A stretch of 64,000 bases of DNA from JAAYCT01 sp964499575 (GCA_964499575.1 CAZCLK010000003.1:1-64000); one strand, 5' to 3'; positions 16,892 through 26,080 are shown, counted from the stretch's first letter. Notes: generated by a model not told the origin, from the sequence alone. Made by a program: numbers and translations.

Positions 16892-16921
16892 ATATTGATA
16901 ATCCGGATCGACGAGGTATGT

Positions 16922-18439
16922 ATGCGACAAACAAGCGAATTTGACCCGAACCAGAGAGAGCCCGATTCAAATGACATAACAGAGGCTTCCGGGCGCGATC
17001 CGTTCCTTTCGTCCGGTCCGGAAAAGGGCGCGGGGATCTTTTTCGTCGGTATCGGCGGGATCAGCATGAGCGGGCTCGCCGAGCTTTCTTCGCACTACGG
17101 GTACCGGGTCGGCGGCTCCGATATGCACGGATCGCATCGGATCGATCTGCTGAAACAACAGGGCATCCCGGTCTTTATCGGTCATGATGCTGAAAATATC
17201 AAGAGTTTCAAGCCGGATCTTCTGGTGCACACCGCGGCGATTCTGCCCGGAAACACCGAATTGGCGTTTGCGCTGGAACACCATATTCCGGCTGTAACAC
17301 GCGCGGAGTTTCTCGGTCACCTGACCCGGAGCTTTTCGAGCGTCATCAACATATCCGGGACGCACGGAAAAACCACGACGACGTCGATGTTGTCGCTGAT
17401 TCTTATCGAGTCGGGACTGGACCCGACCGTTCACCTCGGAGCCGAATTTTCGGCCTTCGGCGGCACCGTAAGGCTTGGCGGCGATCGCGCTCTTTTCGTG
17501 TCCGAGGCGTGCGAATACCGGCGTTCTTTTCTCAGTTTTCGATCGACGACGGCCGCGATTACCAATATCGATTACGATCACGTTGACTGTTTCAACAATA
17601 TCGATGAGGTGATTGATATCTTTTCTGAGTTTTCGGACCGGATCGACGACCCCGGCTTCCTGGTCATTCCTGCGTTCGACGCCAATACGGCTCTGTGCTT
17701 CGAGCGGATCCGGAATCGGCGGACCGCTTCACAAAGACCGATGCCCGCGATTCTGACAACCGGCATCGAGGGGGATGTTTTTGCCCCGTCCGGCCGACAC
17801 GCGGATGTCTTCGCGAAAAACATCGTCTACCGCGATGGCTTTCCGGAGTTTGATGTTTGGGATCACGATGATTTCTACGCGCATATCGAACTGCATGTCC
17901 CCGGAAAACACAATATATATAATGCTTTGACCGCTATCGCCTGCGCGACGGTGAACGGCGGGACGCCCGAAGGCGCCTCGCGGGCGCTGAATCGCTTCAC
18001 GGGCGCAGAAGGACGTTTTACCGTGAAAGGGAAATTCCGCGGAGCGACCGTGATTACGGACTACGCGCATCACCCGGCGGCCGCCCGGGCGACCTTGCAG
18101 GCGGCTTCACAGCTTCCGCACAACAAGACCTGGCTTGTTTTCCAGCCGTTGACGTTTAATCGGACCGAGAAACTTTTCGATGACTATGTATCCTCACTGC
18201 TCGCTTGCGAACATGTTATATTTTCCGAGATCTTTTCGGACCGTGAAATCAACCCGGGAACCATCTCCTCGTCCATGCTCGCGGACGCGATCAACAAGCA
18301 AGGCGGACACGCCGAATATTATGCCGACAAGAAAGACATCCTCGAAAGGCTTGAATCTCTTGTCGGCAAAGATGACCTGGTCCTGTTTCTCGGCCCGGAG
18401 GACATCCGGGACCTTTCAAACGATCTGAAACTAGACTGA
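16922..18439 (+). CDS. murC: UDP-N-acetylmuramate-L-alanine ligase
   Basis: The ATG at 16922 (GAGGT upstream) gives 505 residues. The protein has the three Mur ligase domains: the UDP-binding Rossmann domain (FFVGIGGISMSGLAEL, residues ~40-55), the ATP-binding domain with the P-loop GTHGKTTTTS and EACEYRRSF, and the C-terminal domain with TDYAHHPAAARAT. MurC adds L-Ala to UDP-MurNAc in peptidoglycan synthesis. The ~38-residue polar N-terminal extension is unusual. The end overlaps the convergent ftsH by 9 bp. Confidence 0.96.
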   Translation: MRQTSEFDPNQREPDSNDITEASGRDPFLSSGPEKGAGIFFVGIGGISMSGLAELSSHYGYRVGGSDMHGSHRIDLLKQQGIPVFIGHDAENIKSFKPDLLVHTAAILPGNTELAFALEHHIPAVTRAEFLGHLTRSFSSVINISGTHGKTTTTSMLSLILIESGLDPTVHLGAEFSAFGGTVRLGGDRALFVSEACEYRRSFLSFRSTTAAITNIDYDHVDCFNNIDEVIDIFSEFSDRIDDPGFLVIPAFDANTALCFERIRNRRTASQRPMPAILTTGIEGDVFAPSGRHADVFAKNIVYRDGFPEFDVWDHDDFYAHIELHVPGKHNIYNALTAIACATVNGGTPEGASRALNRFTGAEGRFTVKGKFRGATVITDYAHHPAAARATLQAASQLPHNKTWLVFQPLTFNRTEKLFDDYVSSLLACEHVIFSEIFSDREINPGTISSSMLADAINKQGGHAEYYADKKDILERLESLVGKDDLVLFLGPEDIRDLSNDLKLD

Positions 18440-20362
18440 CGGATCCCCGGCAGCCGCTCCGGCGGGTTCCCCGCTGTTTTCCTGCACCGGCAGTTCTTCG
18501 GAGGTTTCCCCGGACACGATTTCCCGGCCTTCTGATACGTAAATGGCCTCGAACTCGTCGCTCTCGATTTTTTCCTTCTCCAAAAGACGGGCGGCGACGA
18601 TATTCAGGAGCGCCTTTTTCTCCGTAAGAAGCCGGAGCACTTGAGCATAGGCCTCATCGATGATGACCTTGACTTCCTGATCAATCTGCGAAGAAATATC
18701 CTCGCTGTATCCTTGAACGTGACCGTAGTCCCTTCCGAGGAAAATCTCGTCCTCGCTTCCGAATACGAGGTTTCTCAATTTATCGCTCATGCCGTACTTT
18801 GTGATCATACTGCGCGCAACGGAGTTGCAGTGCTGAAGATCCGATGACGCCCCGGTGCTGATCTCGCCGAATGTCAGTTCCTCCGCGGCCCGGCCGCCCA
18901 AGGAAATCATAATTTTGTCAATCATCTGCTTGCGGGTTGTGTAGTAGATATCCTCATCGGCCCGATGCGCGGTGTATCCGCCCGCTCCGCCGGCGGGAAT
19001 AATCGACACCCGTTCAACCTTGTCCGTTTCCGAAATCGCCCGAAGAACGATCGCGTGACCGGCCTCATGGAAAGCGGTCAGCCGCTTTTCCTTATCGTTG
19101 ATGACTCTGCTCTTCTTCTCAGGGCCGATCATGACCTTGAAGGTTGCCTCGGTAATCGTTTTATAATCGATTTCCTTCATGTTGTGCCGCGCCGCCAACA
19201 AAGCGGCCTCGTTCAGCACATTGGCGAGATCCGCTCCGGTAAAACCGGGCGTATTTTTCGCAACGTCCCTTAAGTCGACATCGGAAGCGATCGGCTTGCC
19301 TTTGGCATGTACTTTGAGTATTTCTTCGCGTCCTTTGATATCGGGAAGCATGACAAAAACACGCCGGTCAAAACGTCCCGGGCGAAGAAGCGCCGGATCC
19401 AATATATCGATACGGTTCGTCGCCGCGATGATGATGACCCCTTCATTCGGGCCGAATCCGTCCATTTCAACCAGAAGCTGATTGAGCGTCTGCTCGCGTT
19501 CGTCATGTCCGCCGCCGAGCCCGGCTCCGCGATGTCTGCCGACCGCGTCGATCTCATCGATGAAAATGATGCACGGAGCGTTCTTTTTGGCATTGTCGAA
19601 AAGATCACGGACCCGACTCGCGCCGACGCCGACGAACATTTCTACAAAGTCCGAGCCGGAGATTGAAAAGAACGGAACCCCCGCCTCACCGGCGACCGCT
19701 CTGGCCAACAGGGTCTTGCCGGTACCGGGAGCTCCGTGCAGAAGGATGCCTCTGGGGATTTTGGCTCCGACCTCCGAGTACTTTTTGGGATTTTTCAAAA
19801 AATCGACGAATTCCGAAAGTTCGGCCTTCTCCTCATCCGCACCGGCGACATCCGCGAACGTCACGTCATGTTTACTGGGGTCGTGAAGCTTGGCTTTACT
19901 TCGCCCGAAACTGATCGCACTTTTACCGTCGCTCTGAGAACGGGAAAGATAAAACCACAGAAAAACTCCGACCAGGATCACCGGGACGACAATCAAAAGA
20001 ATATTAATGATTACGCTGATGTCCAACGGTTCGATATAGTCGAACTTCTGTATTTTCCCGTCCGCTTGGGCTTTTTGTAAAAACTGTACGACAGACTCAA
20101 TGGACTCGCTCGGAATCTCTTTGCTGACTTTGATCGTCTTGCCCGATACGTCGTCGTAGCTGTACTCGATCACGGTTCCGTTCAATACGACCGTATCGAT
20201 TTTGTTCCCGGCGTTATTGATCGAATCGAAAACCTCGGACAGGGTCATCTGTTCCTGTCCGGAATCGTTGAAAAACATCCAGGCGACGATGATAATCATC
20301 ATCAAAAGAGCGACATAAAGAAATGCCCCGCTGATCTTTTTGGGGGGGTGTGCAGTTGTCAT
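18431..20362 (-). CDS. ftsH: ATP-dependent zinc metalloprotease FtsH
   Basis: The 643-residue protein has two N-terminal membrane segments (about 12-29 and 112-136). An AAA+ domain follows with Walker A GAPGTGKT, Walker B IIFIDEID and the second region of homology NRIDILDPALLRPGR. The C-terminal M41 protease domain has the zinc motif HEAGH. FtsH degrades membrane and cytosolic proteins for quality control. It overlaps hpt by 4 bp (ATGA). It completes the tilS-hpt-ftsH operon. Confidence 0.98.
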   Translation of the reverse strand: MTTAHPPKKISGAFLYVALLMMIIIVAWMFFNDSGQEQMTLSEVFDSINNAGNKIDTVVLNGTVIEYSYDDVSGKTIKVSKEIPSESIESVVQFLQKAQADGKIQKFDYIEPLDISVIINILLIVVPVILVGVFLWFYLSRSQSDGKSAISFGRSKAKLHDPSKHDVTFADVAGADEEKAELSEFVDFLKNPKKYSEVGAKIPRGILLHGAPGTGKTLLARAVAGEAGVPFFSISGSDFVEMFVGVGASRVRDLFDNAKKNAPCIIFIDEIDAVGRHRGAGLGGGHDEREQTLNQLLVEMDGFGPNEGVIIIAATNRIDILDPALLRPGRFDRRVFVMLPDIKGREEILKVHAKGKPIASDVDLRDVAKNTPGFTGADLANVLNEAALLAARHNMKEIDYKTITEATFKVMIGPEKKSRVINDKEKRLTAFHEAGHAIVLRAISETDKVERVSIIPAGGAGGYTAHRADEDIYYTTRKQMIDKIMISLGGRAAEELTFGEISTGASSDLQHCNSVARSMITKYGMSDKLRNLVFGSEDEIFLGRDYGHVQGYSEDISSQIDQEVKVIIDEAYAQVLRLLTEKKALLNIVAARLLEKEKIESDEFEAIYVSEGREIVSGETSEELPVQENSGEPAGAAAGDPSV

Positions 20363-20898
20363 TTGTTACCTCCGTCTGATTCCATTATCCAAATATCCGA
20401 TAAATTCCGGTATTTCCCGGCATAGTCCAATCCGTAGCCGACGATGAACTCATCCGGGATGACCATGCCGACATAGTCTGCTTCGATCTGCGTCTTTCTA
20501 CGGTCCGGTTTGTCAAATGCCACGCATAATTTGAGACTTCTGGGATCCTTGGTCATCAGCAGTTCCTTCAGATGCGAAAGCGTTAGGCCGGAATCAACGA
20601 TATCCTCGACGATCAGGACATGTTTATCGTGAATGTTGATGTCAAGATCCTTAATGATCTTCACAATCCCCGTGCTCCGGGTGTTTTCGAAATAACTTGA
20701 GACCGACATGAAGTCAATGATGATGGGCATATTCAATTGGCGAACCAAATCCGCCATAAAAATAAACGAGCCTTTGAGGATCCCGACAACGACCAGTTCC
20801 TCATCTTTGTAATCGGCGGATATTTGCCTTGCCATCCGCGTGACCATTTGATTGATCCGGTCTTTATCAATAAGTATTTTACCGAGGCTGTACGCCAT
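20359..20898 (-). CDS. hpt: Hypoxanthine phosphoribosyltransferase
   Basis: The 179-residue protein has the PRPP-binding signature VLIVEDIVDSGLTL (about residue 96-109) and the upstream VVGILKGSFIFMADL. It salvages hypoxanthine and guanine to IMP and GMP. It lies between tilS and ftsH, the standard Bacillota order, where the HprT and TilS proteins can also activate ftsH transcription in Bacillus and Listeria. Confidence 0.96.
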   Translation of the reverse strand: MAYSLGKILIDKDRINQMVTRMARQISADYKDEELVVVGILKGSFIFMADLVRQLNMPIIIDFMSVSSYFENTRSTGIVKIIKDLDINIHDKHVLIVEDIVDSGLTLSHLKELLMTKDPRSLKLCVAFDKPDRRKTQIEADYVGMVIPDEFIVGYGLDYAGKYRNLSDIWIMESDGGNK

Positions 20899-20931
20899 AA
20901 TGCTCCTTTCGGGTCGGGTTGGGACGCCGGC

Positions 20932-22521
20932 TTATCCGGGTATGATCGTAACTTTGCATATCGGCGGGGCGTCTTTGTCGAAAAGCGACCCGATTCCAAG
21001 TCCGTCCAGGAAACGGGCGTTTGATAACGCATCCGTAAATCCCGTTGTGTGGACGAATCCCGGGACCCAAAGAACCGCATGGTCCCGGACCGCTACTATC
21101 AATCCGCGTCGAAGGATCGCCGGCACCTTCCGATCCGTTAAAAATCGGCGGAAAAGCTTTCCCCCGGCACTTCCGGCCGGCCGTATATGATCCTGCGGAC
21201 GGGGCTTCCGGAAGGTCACGCCGTCGATTTCCCGGACCGGACAATACCATGTCCGATTATTATAAACTACCTGCGCGGGATTCTCAACGCTTTTCAATTC
21301 AACCGAAAACAACCGGTTGCCGCTTTTTTCGGAGATGACACCGATGGTTTGTTCCAACATGTCCGTCGAAAGGACGACCCCGGCATCTTCCTCCTCTCCG
21401 AGGACCAGAAACTCCCGGTCCAGACACCGCGCAACAGACAATTTGCACCCCGGGCAGTCGGCCGGTGCCCCTTTCGGATCGAAGAACAGGGCCCGGTTCC
21501 GATCCGCGAAAAACAACACGCCGGCATGCATGCCCGCGATTCTTTCGGAGGACAGGGATAACGATCGGTTGCTCCGTCCGTCCGCAGCCAACGCCATGAC
21601 CTTCTCGACCTGATCTTTAGGAAAGTCCGTCGTATCCCCGAAACACTCCGAGAATAGGCGCCGGACCAGACGGGACGATAGCGAAGGGTGAAGGGCCTCG
21701 AGGAATTTACCGGGTATCCCAGTAGCGCCGGGAGCAACATCGATCCGGTTCGCCTCAAAAAGTTCGCCGACCACCCCGTCAAAGTAATCTTTATCCGACC
21801 CGAGAAGATCCGCTACGGAAAGCAGAGCATCGACCGGGTCTTTCGAGGAAGTCTCCCGGATCAGCGGAATCAGGACATTGCGCCATTTGTTGCGCGTATA
21901 ATCCGTCTCCGAATTGCTTGCGTCGATGCGAAACGGCACGTTGTGATCCCGGTTGTGCTCCAGAATCCGGTCCTTCGACGCAAAAAGGATCGGGCGGATG
22001 ATCCGTCCGCGGAGCGGTCTCATGGCGCAGAGCCCGTCCGGACCGGTCCCCCGGAAAAGATTAATCAACATCGTTTCCGCGCGGTCCTCGCGCCGGTGCG
22101 CAACGGCGACGCGAACGCAAAGACCGTCTTTTTCGAGGCGTTCCGCCACTTCATCAAAGAATGCGTAACGCTCGTTCCGTCCGGTCTCCTCCAACCCGAG
22201 CCCCTGCGATCTCGCCATCAAGGCGATGTCTCTTTTTCGCGAAAAGAAAGGGACTCCGCGACGCTCGCAATACAACCGCACCAATTCTTCATCCGCATCG
22301 GATTCCTCACCGCGAAGTCCGTGATTCAGATGCGCAACAACAATCTTCGGCAGGCCCGCGCTTTCGCCGGTTTGCCCGTCCGACTCATCTTTAGCCAAAG
22401 AAAGAAAAATATCCAGAAGGCACATCGAATCCGGTCCGCCGGACACGGCGACCACAACCGCATCGCAGTCCAGTAGATGATTCTGGGCGATAAACGTACG
22501 ACACTCATCCGGAAGCGACAT
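20932..22521 (-). CDS. tilS: tRNA(Ile)-lysidine synthase
   Basis: The 529-residue protein begins with the N-type ATP pyrophosphatase PP-loop AVSGGPDSMCLLDIF (~28-42), followed by VAHLNHGLRGEESDADEE and the AHRREDRAETMLINLFRG segment. The C-terminal part carries the TilS_C region (FRKPRPQDHIRPAG). TilS converts C34 of the minor tRNA-Ile to lysidine so that it reads AUA. It is the first gene of the tilS-hpt-ftsH operon. The length is on the long side for the family. Confidence 0.95.
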   Translation of the reverse strand: MSLPDECRTFIAQNHLLDCDAVVVAVSGGPDSMCLLDIFLSLAKDESDGQTGESAGLPKIVVAHLNHGLRGEESDADEELVRLYCERRGVPFFSRKRDIALMARSQGLGLEETGRNERYAFFDEVAERLEKDGLCVRVAVAHRREDRAETMLINLFRGTGPDGLCAMRPLRGRIIRPILFASKDRILEHNRDHNVPFRIDASNSETDYTRNKWRNVLIPLIRETSSKDPVDALLSVADLLGSDKDYFDGVVGELFEANRIDVAPGATGIPGKFLEALHPSLSSRLVRRLFSECFGDTTDFPKDQVEKVMALAADGRSNRSLSLSSERIAGMHAGVLFFADRNRALFFDPKGAPADCPGCKLSVARCLDREFLVLGEEEDAGVVLSTDMLEQTIGVISEKSGNRLFSVELKSVENPAQVVYNNRTWYCPVREIDGVTFRKPRPQDHIRPAGSAGGKLFRRFLTDRKVPAILRRGLIVAVRDHAVLWVPGFVHTTGFTDALSNARFLDGLGIGSLFDKDAPPICKVTIIPG

Positions 22522-22548
22522 CGGAAATCCTCATATTCTTACGATCGA

Positions 22549-24015
22549 TCACTCGACATACTGGCCATAATCACCGAAAACGGCTCCATCATCCTCTTCA
22601 AACATATCCAGCGGCGCGGGCGGGGTTTCCGGAATGAAAACGCCCCGGGGATCCGGATCCTCCGGCTTCATCTCCTCGATAAACATCGTCCTTTTCGGGA
22701 CCCATTTCAGGTGAATGGATCTCGTGGGGCCTTGCCGGTTCTTGGCGATAATGATTTCCGCGTCTTCCGAATCTTCGTCCTCGGCACTTGATTTGTAGTA
22801 TTTCGACCGATAGATAAAGATGACAACGTCCGCGTCCTGTTCGATTGCGCCGGAATCGCGAAGATCCGAAAGGATCGGCTTATGGTCATCGCGGTTCTCG
22901 GCTCCTCTGGATAACTGTGAGAGCGCGATAATCGGTACTTCCAGCTCTTTTGCCATGATCTTCAACGAACGTGATATCTCCGATATCTCCTGCTGGCGAT
23001 TGCCCATGCTCCGGCCGCCGGCTGGTGACATCAATTGCATATAATCGACCACGACGAGATCGAGGCGATTTTCGCTTTTCAACTGACGGCACTTCGCCAT
23101 CATTTCGATCGTATTGATACCGGAACGGTCATCGATGAGAAAGGGCGCCGGCGAAATCAGCGACAGCGCCGTGGCGATCTCATCCCACTCCTCATTCGAT
23201 ACACTCGCGTTTTGCAGTCTGAACGTGCTGATTTTCGCTTGAGACGACAGAATACGGTTGCCGATTTCTTCTTTGGACATTTCCAAACTGAAGAAAGCCA
23301 CGTTGGTGTTATACAAAATCGCCGCATTGGTCGCGATGTTTACGACCAGGGCGGATTTGCCCATTGCCGGCCGGGCGGCTACGATGATCAGACTACCGGG
23401 CTTCAGACCTCCCGTAGCCTGGTCCAACTTCGGGAAGCCCGTGTGAACGACTCTGCGGTCTTTCTTTCCCTTGCTGATATCCATGATCTCCTTAAGAGTT
23501 CTCCGCAAGATATCGTTAATGCTTTCAAAACTCTTCCCGGACGGATTTTCGCGAATCTCGGACAGCCTCTTCATGGCGATATCGACCAAATTATTCGCTT
23601 CCTGCTCGCCTGTGTACGATTGCTGAACTACTTCATCCAAAGACTCGATCAGTTTTCGAAGCAGCGATTTCTGACGTACGATCGAGGCGTATTCCGAAAT
23701 ATTGGTTCTAATAATCATCAAATCGGAAAGTTGGCTGATATATGCGGTTCCCCCCACGGCGTCCAGTTCTCCCTTGCGCTTCAGACGCTCGGACACCGTG
23801 ATGATATCCACAGCGCTTCTTTCTTCCGCCAACTCAAGCATCGCCGTAAAAATCAACCGATGGCCGGGATGGTAGAAATCCTGCTGAAGCAAAGTCGTCA
23901 TCGCGATGTTGCGACCTTCTTCGCTGTCCAGGCACACACAAAGAACCGCTTGTTCGGCTTGAATGCTGTGCGGCGGGATTCTTCCGGAAACGCTGTTTGC
24001 GGATTCCTTGACCAT
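22549..24015 (-). CDS. dnaB: Replicative DNA helicase DnaB
   Basis: The ATG at 24015 (GGAGG upstream) gives 488 residues. The N-terminal DnaB domain begins with PPHSIQAEQAVL. The C-terminal RecA-like domain has Walker A ARPAMGKSALVV, Walker B VVVDYMQLM and the QLSRGAENRDDHKP segment. It unwinds DNA ahead of the replisome. It follows rplI by about 30 bp, the usual Bacillota order. The last ~45 residues are an acidic tail. Confidence 0.97.
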   Translation of the reverse strand: MVKESANSVSGRIPPHSIQAEQAVLCVCLDSEEGRNIAMTTLLQQDFYHPGHRLIFTAMLELAEERSAVDIITVSERLKRKGELDAVGGTAYISQLSDLMIIRTNISEYASIVRQKSLLRKLIESLDEVVQQSYTGEQEANNLVDIAMKRLSEIRENPSGKSFESINDILRRTLKEIMDISKGKKDRRVVHTGFPKLDQATGGLKPGSLIIVAARPAMGKSALVVNIATNAAILYNTNVAFFSLEMSKEEIGNRILSSQAKISTFRLQNASVSNEEWDEIATALSLISPAPFLIDDRSGINTIEMMAKCRQLKSENRLDLVVVDYMQLMSPAGGRSMGNRQQEISEISRSLKIMAKELEVPIIALSQLSRGAENRDDHKPILSDLRDSGAIEQDADVVIFIYRSKYYKSSAEDEDSEDAEIIIAKNRQGPTRSIHLKWVPKRTMFIEEMKPEDPDPRGVFIPETPPAPLDMFEEDDGAVFGDYGQYVE

Positions 24016-24044
24016 GTTTTCCTCCAATGATCGCCTGTCGGGTC

Positions 24045-24491
24045 TCAAACGATCGTCCGGACTTCCAAAATAATATTTACGGAAACGTCGGCATGAAGTT
24101 TCACTGTCGCCTCATACTCGCCGGCAGTTTTAACCGGTCCTTTGACCGAAATGTTTTTCTTGTCCGCCGAAAAGCCCATTTCCCTCAAGGCTTCGGCGAT
24201 ATCCGCGGAAGTAACGGCTCCGTACAACTTACCGCCCTCTCCCGCCTTCATCGCCAAAACAACTTTCTGTCCGTTCAGCCCGGATGCGACCGATTGCGCC
24301 TCTTCTTTCTCTCTTCTGGCCTTCTCGGCTTGCGAGCCTTTCTTAAGCCGGATTGAATTGAGATTGGACACCGTCGCTTCCAGCGCCATTTTTCTCTTAA
24401 TCAGGAAATTCCGGGCGTAGCCGTCGTTAACATTGACGATATCATCGGCTTTTCCCAGACCATCGACGTCCGACAATAATATAACCTTCAT
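24045..24491 (-). CDS. rplI: 50S ribosomal protein L9
   Basis: The 148-residue protein starts MKVILLSDVDGLGKADDIVNV, the invariant L9 N-terminus, followed by GYARNFLI, the long connecting helix and the C-terminal domain (LYGAVTSADIAEALREMG). I chose this ATG because L9 almost always begins there. An ATG 21 bp upstream (24512) has a better ribosome binding site (AAGGAGGAG) and would add seven residues. L9 binds 23S rRNA and helps keep the reading frame. Confidence 0.95.
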   Translation of the reverse strand: MKVILLSDVDGLGKADDIVNVNDGYARNFLIKRKMALEATVSNLNSIRLKKGSQAEKARREKEEAQSVASGLNGQKVVLAMKAGEGGKLYGAVTSADIAEALREMGFSADKKNISVKGPVKTAGEYEATVKLHADVSVNIILEVRTIV

Positions 24492-24544
24492 TATCCAAAT
24501 TACGCTCGGCATTTGCCGGGCGCTCCTCCTTAAATAAAAAAATC

Positions 24545-24577
24545 GGGCATCCCCGTTTCTTCAGACGATGGATGCCC
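24545..24577 (-). terminator. Terminator/attenuator between rpsR and rplI
   Basis: GGGCATCC and GGATGCCC form a perfect 8-bp stem. On the minus strand it is followed by ATTTTTTTATTT. It ends the rpsF-ssb-rpsR transcript. It also lies directly at the predicted start of the rplI-dnaB transcript. Confidence 0.85.
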
Positions 24578-24581
24578 AATA

Positions 24582-24610
24582 ATTATAAACTTTGTGCACG
24601 CGAATCGCAA
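24582..24610 (-). promoter_or_regulatory. Promoter upstream of rplI-dnaB
   Basis: The minus strand has TTGCGA, 17 bp, TATAAT. Transcripts would begin inside or at the base of the downstream terminator hairpin. Confidence 0.6.
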
Positions 24611-24643
24611 ATGCGATCGACATATCCTCCGATACCGGTCGAA

Positions 24644-24913
24644 TCAATCCACGATATAGGGAATCAAAGCGATGTGCCTGGCTCTCTTGATCGCGACAGT
24701 CAATTCGCGCTGGTGCTTCGCGCAGTTTCCGGTCATACGCTTCGGCAAGATCTTCCCGCGTTCGGAAATAAATCTGCGCAACCGCACAACATCCTTATAA
24801 TCGATCTGCTCAACCTTATCGGCGCAAAAAGCGCATACCTTACGGCGCATACGTCTCGGTCTCATTCCGCCGAAATCGCGTCCGCCGGAACGGGGGCCTC
24901 TGTTCTCAGACAT
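24644..24913 (-). CDS. rpsR: 30S ribosomal protein S18 (zinc-motif form)
   Basis: The 89-residue protein has the S18 core (IDYKDVVRLRRFISERGKI, ARHIALIPY). It also has CAFC and GNCAKH, which together look like the four-ligand zinc site of the C+ form of S18. S18 pairs with S6 in the 30S platform. It follows ssb in the standard rpsF-ssb-rpsR operon and is followed by a strong terminator. Confidence 0.96.
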   Translation of the reverse strand: MSENRGPRSGGRDFGGMRPRRMRRKVCAFCADKVEQIDYKDVVRLRRFISERGKILPKRMTGNCAKHQRELTVAIKRARHIALIPYIVD

Positions 24914-24995
24914 AAGTGTTCTCCTTTCAAATCAATTCATTCGAGTTTGTCCGGACCGTGACGGTTATCGGATCAACTCCGGATCTTCCTTGTAA

Positions 24996-25451
24996 TTACA
25001 AATCAAAAGGGAGTGCGGTCTCGTCGTCCATCGTAAGACTGAACCCGCTGTCATTCTGATGAGCGGACGGGGGATTCACCGGTGCGTGTTGTGCCGGCTC
25101 GTCATATGCGTTCGATCCGCCTGAACCATCTCTCTTGGAATCGACAAATTCGATCTCCTCCACGACTACTTCGGTAACATAGACCGTCTTCTTGGTCTCC
25201 TTATCCTCGTAGTTCCGGGTCTGAACGGATCCGATAATTCCGATCCGCGATCCCTTCTGGAAATACTGACCTAAAAGCTTCGCCTGTTGACGCCATGCGA
25301 CACAACTGATAAAGTCGGCCTGCTTCTCTCCGTTTGCGGATTTGAAGCGGCGATCGACTGCTACAGTGAAACTGCACACTTCCAGTTGGTTCTGCGTGGT
25401 CTTCACTTCCGGATCTCTGGTTAGTCTGCCGATAAGAATGACTTTGTTCAT
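24996..25451 (-). CDS. ssb: Single-stranded DNA-binding protein
   Basis: The 151-residue protein has an N-terminal OB fold (MNKVILIGRLTRDPEVK, DFISCVAWRQQA) and ends with a polar linker and the acidic tip DDETALPFDL that recruits replication and repair partners. It coats single-stranded DNA. It lies 22 bp downstream of rpsF within the same operon. Confidence 0.97.
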   Translation of the reverse strand: MNKVILIGRLTRDPEVKTTQNQLEVCSFTVAVDRRFKSANGEKQADFISCVAWRQQAKLLGQYFQKGSRIGIIGSVQTRNYEDKETKKTVYVTEVVVEEIEFVDSKRDGSGGSNAYDEPAQHAPVNPPSAHQNDSGFSLTMDDETALPFDL

Positions 25452-25473
25452 ACTCTCTTACCCCTTATCATGA

Positions 25474-25761
25474 TTACTCGTCGGTTCGGATGATCAGATG
25501 TCGCAACACGCCCTCGGTAATCTTCAGGATACGGTCGAGCTCCTTCGGAAATTCGGGTTCTGAAGTAAAATTGAACAGAAGGTATAGACCTTCCTTCTGG
25601 TCGTTGATCTCATAAGCCAAGCGCTTCATTCCCAAAGTCTCCTGGACTTCGATGGTCGCGCCGGTCTCGAGCTTTGCCTTGATCGACTCCGTAGCGGAAA
25701 CAAAGCCTTCTTCTCCGAGGACCGGGCTTAATACTACGATCATTTCATATTTGTTTGCCAT
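25474..25761 (-). CDS. rpsF: 30S ribosomal protein S6
   Basis: The 95-residue protein begins NKYEMIVVLSPVLGEEG and contains LKRLAYEIND-like AYEINDQKEGLYLLFNF, the S6 pattern. S6 forms a heterodimer with S18 on the 30S platform. It is the first gene of the rpsF-ssb-rpsR operon. The ATG follows GGGAGGAGGTG, and an extended promoter lies about 90 bp upstream. Confidence 0.97.
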   Translation of the reverse strand: MANKYEMIVVLSPVLGEEGFVSATESIKAKLETGATIEVQETLGMKRLAYEINDQKEGLYLLFNFTSEPEFPKELDRILKITEGVLRHLIIRTDE

Positions 25762-25845
25762 TGAAATTCACCTCCTCCCGGACTAAACGGCCCTTACCCG
25801 AAGTAAGAGCGAGGATTGATACTATAAACCGCATCCTTAGCGGCA
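25762..25845 (-). promoter_or_regulatory. rpsF 5' leader (candidate S6:S18 autoregulatory leader)
   Basis: The ~84-base leader can form CCGC-TAAGGAT-GCGG and CTTAC-TTCG-GGTAAG hairpins, followed by a CCG-containing stretch before the ribosome binding site. S6:S18 leaders at this position with a CCG element are known in many bacteria. I have not verified the full fold. Confidence 0.4.
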
Positions 25846-25851
25846 CGAACA

Positions 25852-25880
25852 AGGTTAGCATAGGAAGCCCGATGCGTCAA
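25852..25880 (-). promoter_or_regulatory. Promoter of the rpsF-ssb-rpsR operon
   Basis: The minus strand has TTGACG, 17 bp, TAACCT, with TG one base upstream of the -10 (extended -10). The intergenic stretch from 25881 to 26073 beyond it shows one 7-bp hairpin (CCCGCAT...ATGCGGG) and no gene I can support. Confidence 0.7.
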
Positions 25881-26080
25881 GAAAAAACCTTCCCCGGCCG
25901 CATAAAACCCTGAGACTACCGTCCCGCGTGTTGTCAAATTCCGAAAATCCTACGACGTATGTGCCTTCCCGCATCGGTATATGCGGGATATGCTCCCATA
26001 ATAACGCCGTCTTAACGGTAAATCCACAGGATATATCCGAAAGATTCGCGGAAAACATAATTACTTCCCGTCAAAATCAA

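Noticed and set aside
16623..16898. 91-codon plus-strand frame across the spoVG-murC gap
   Set aside because: It begins inside spoVG, runs through the promoters and ends at the hairpin. The good ribosome binding site in this region fits the 20-codon frame in a different phase.
25855..26058. 67-codon minus-strand frame in the gap upstream of rpsF
   Set aside because: It overlaps the rpsF promoter and has an irregular composition and no ribosome binding site. The gap holds a promoter, a leader and a terminator instead.
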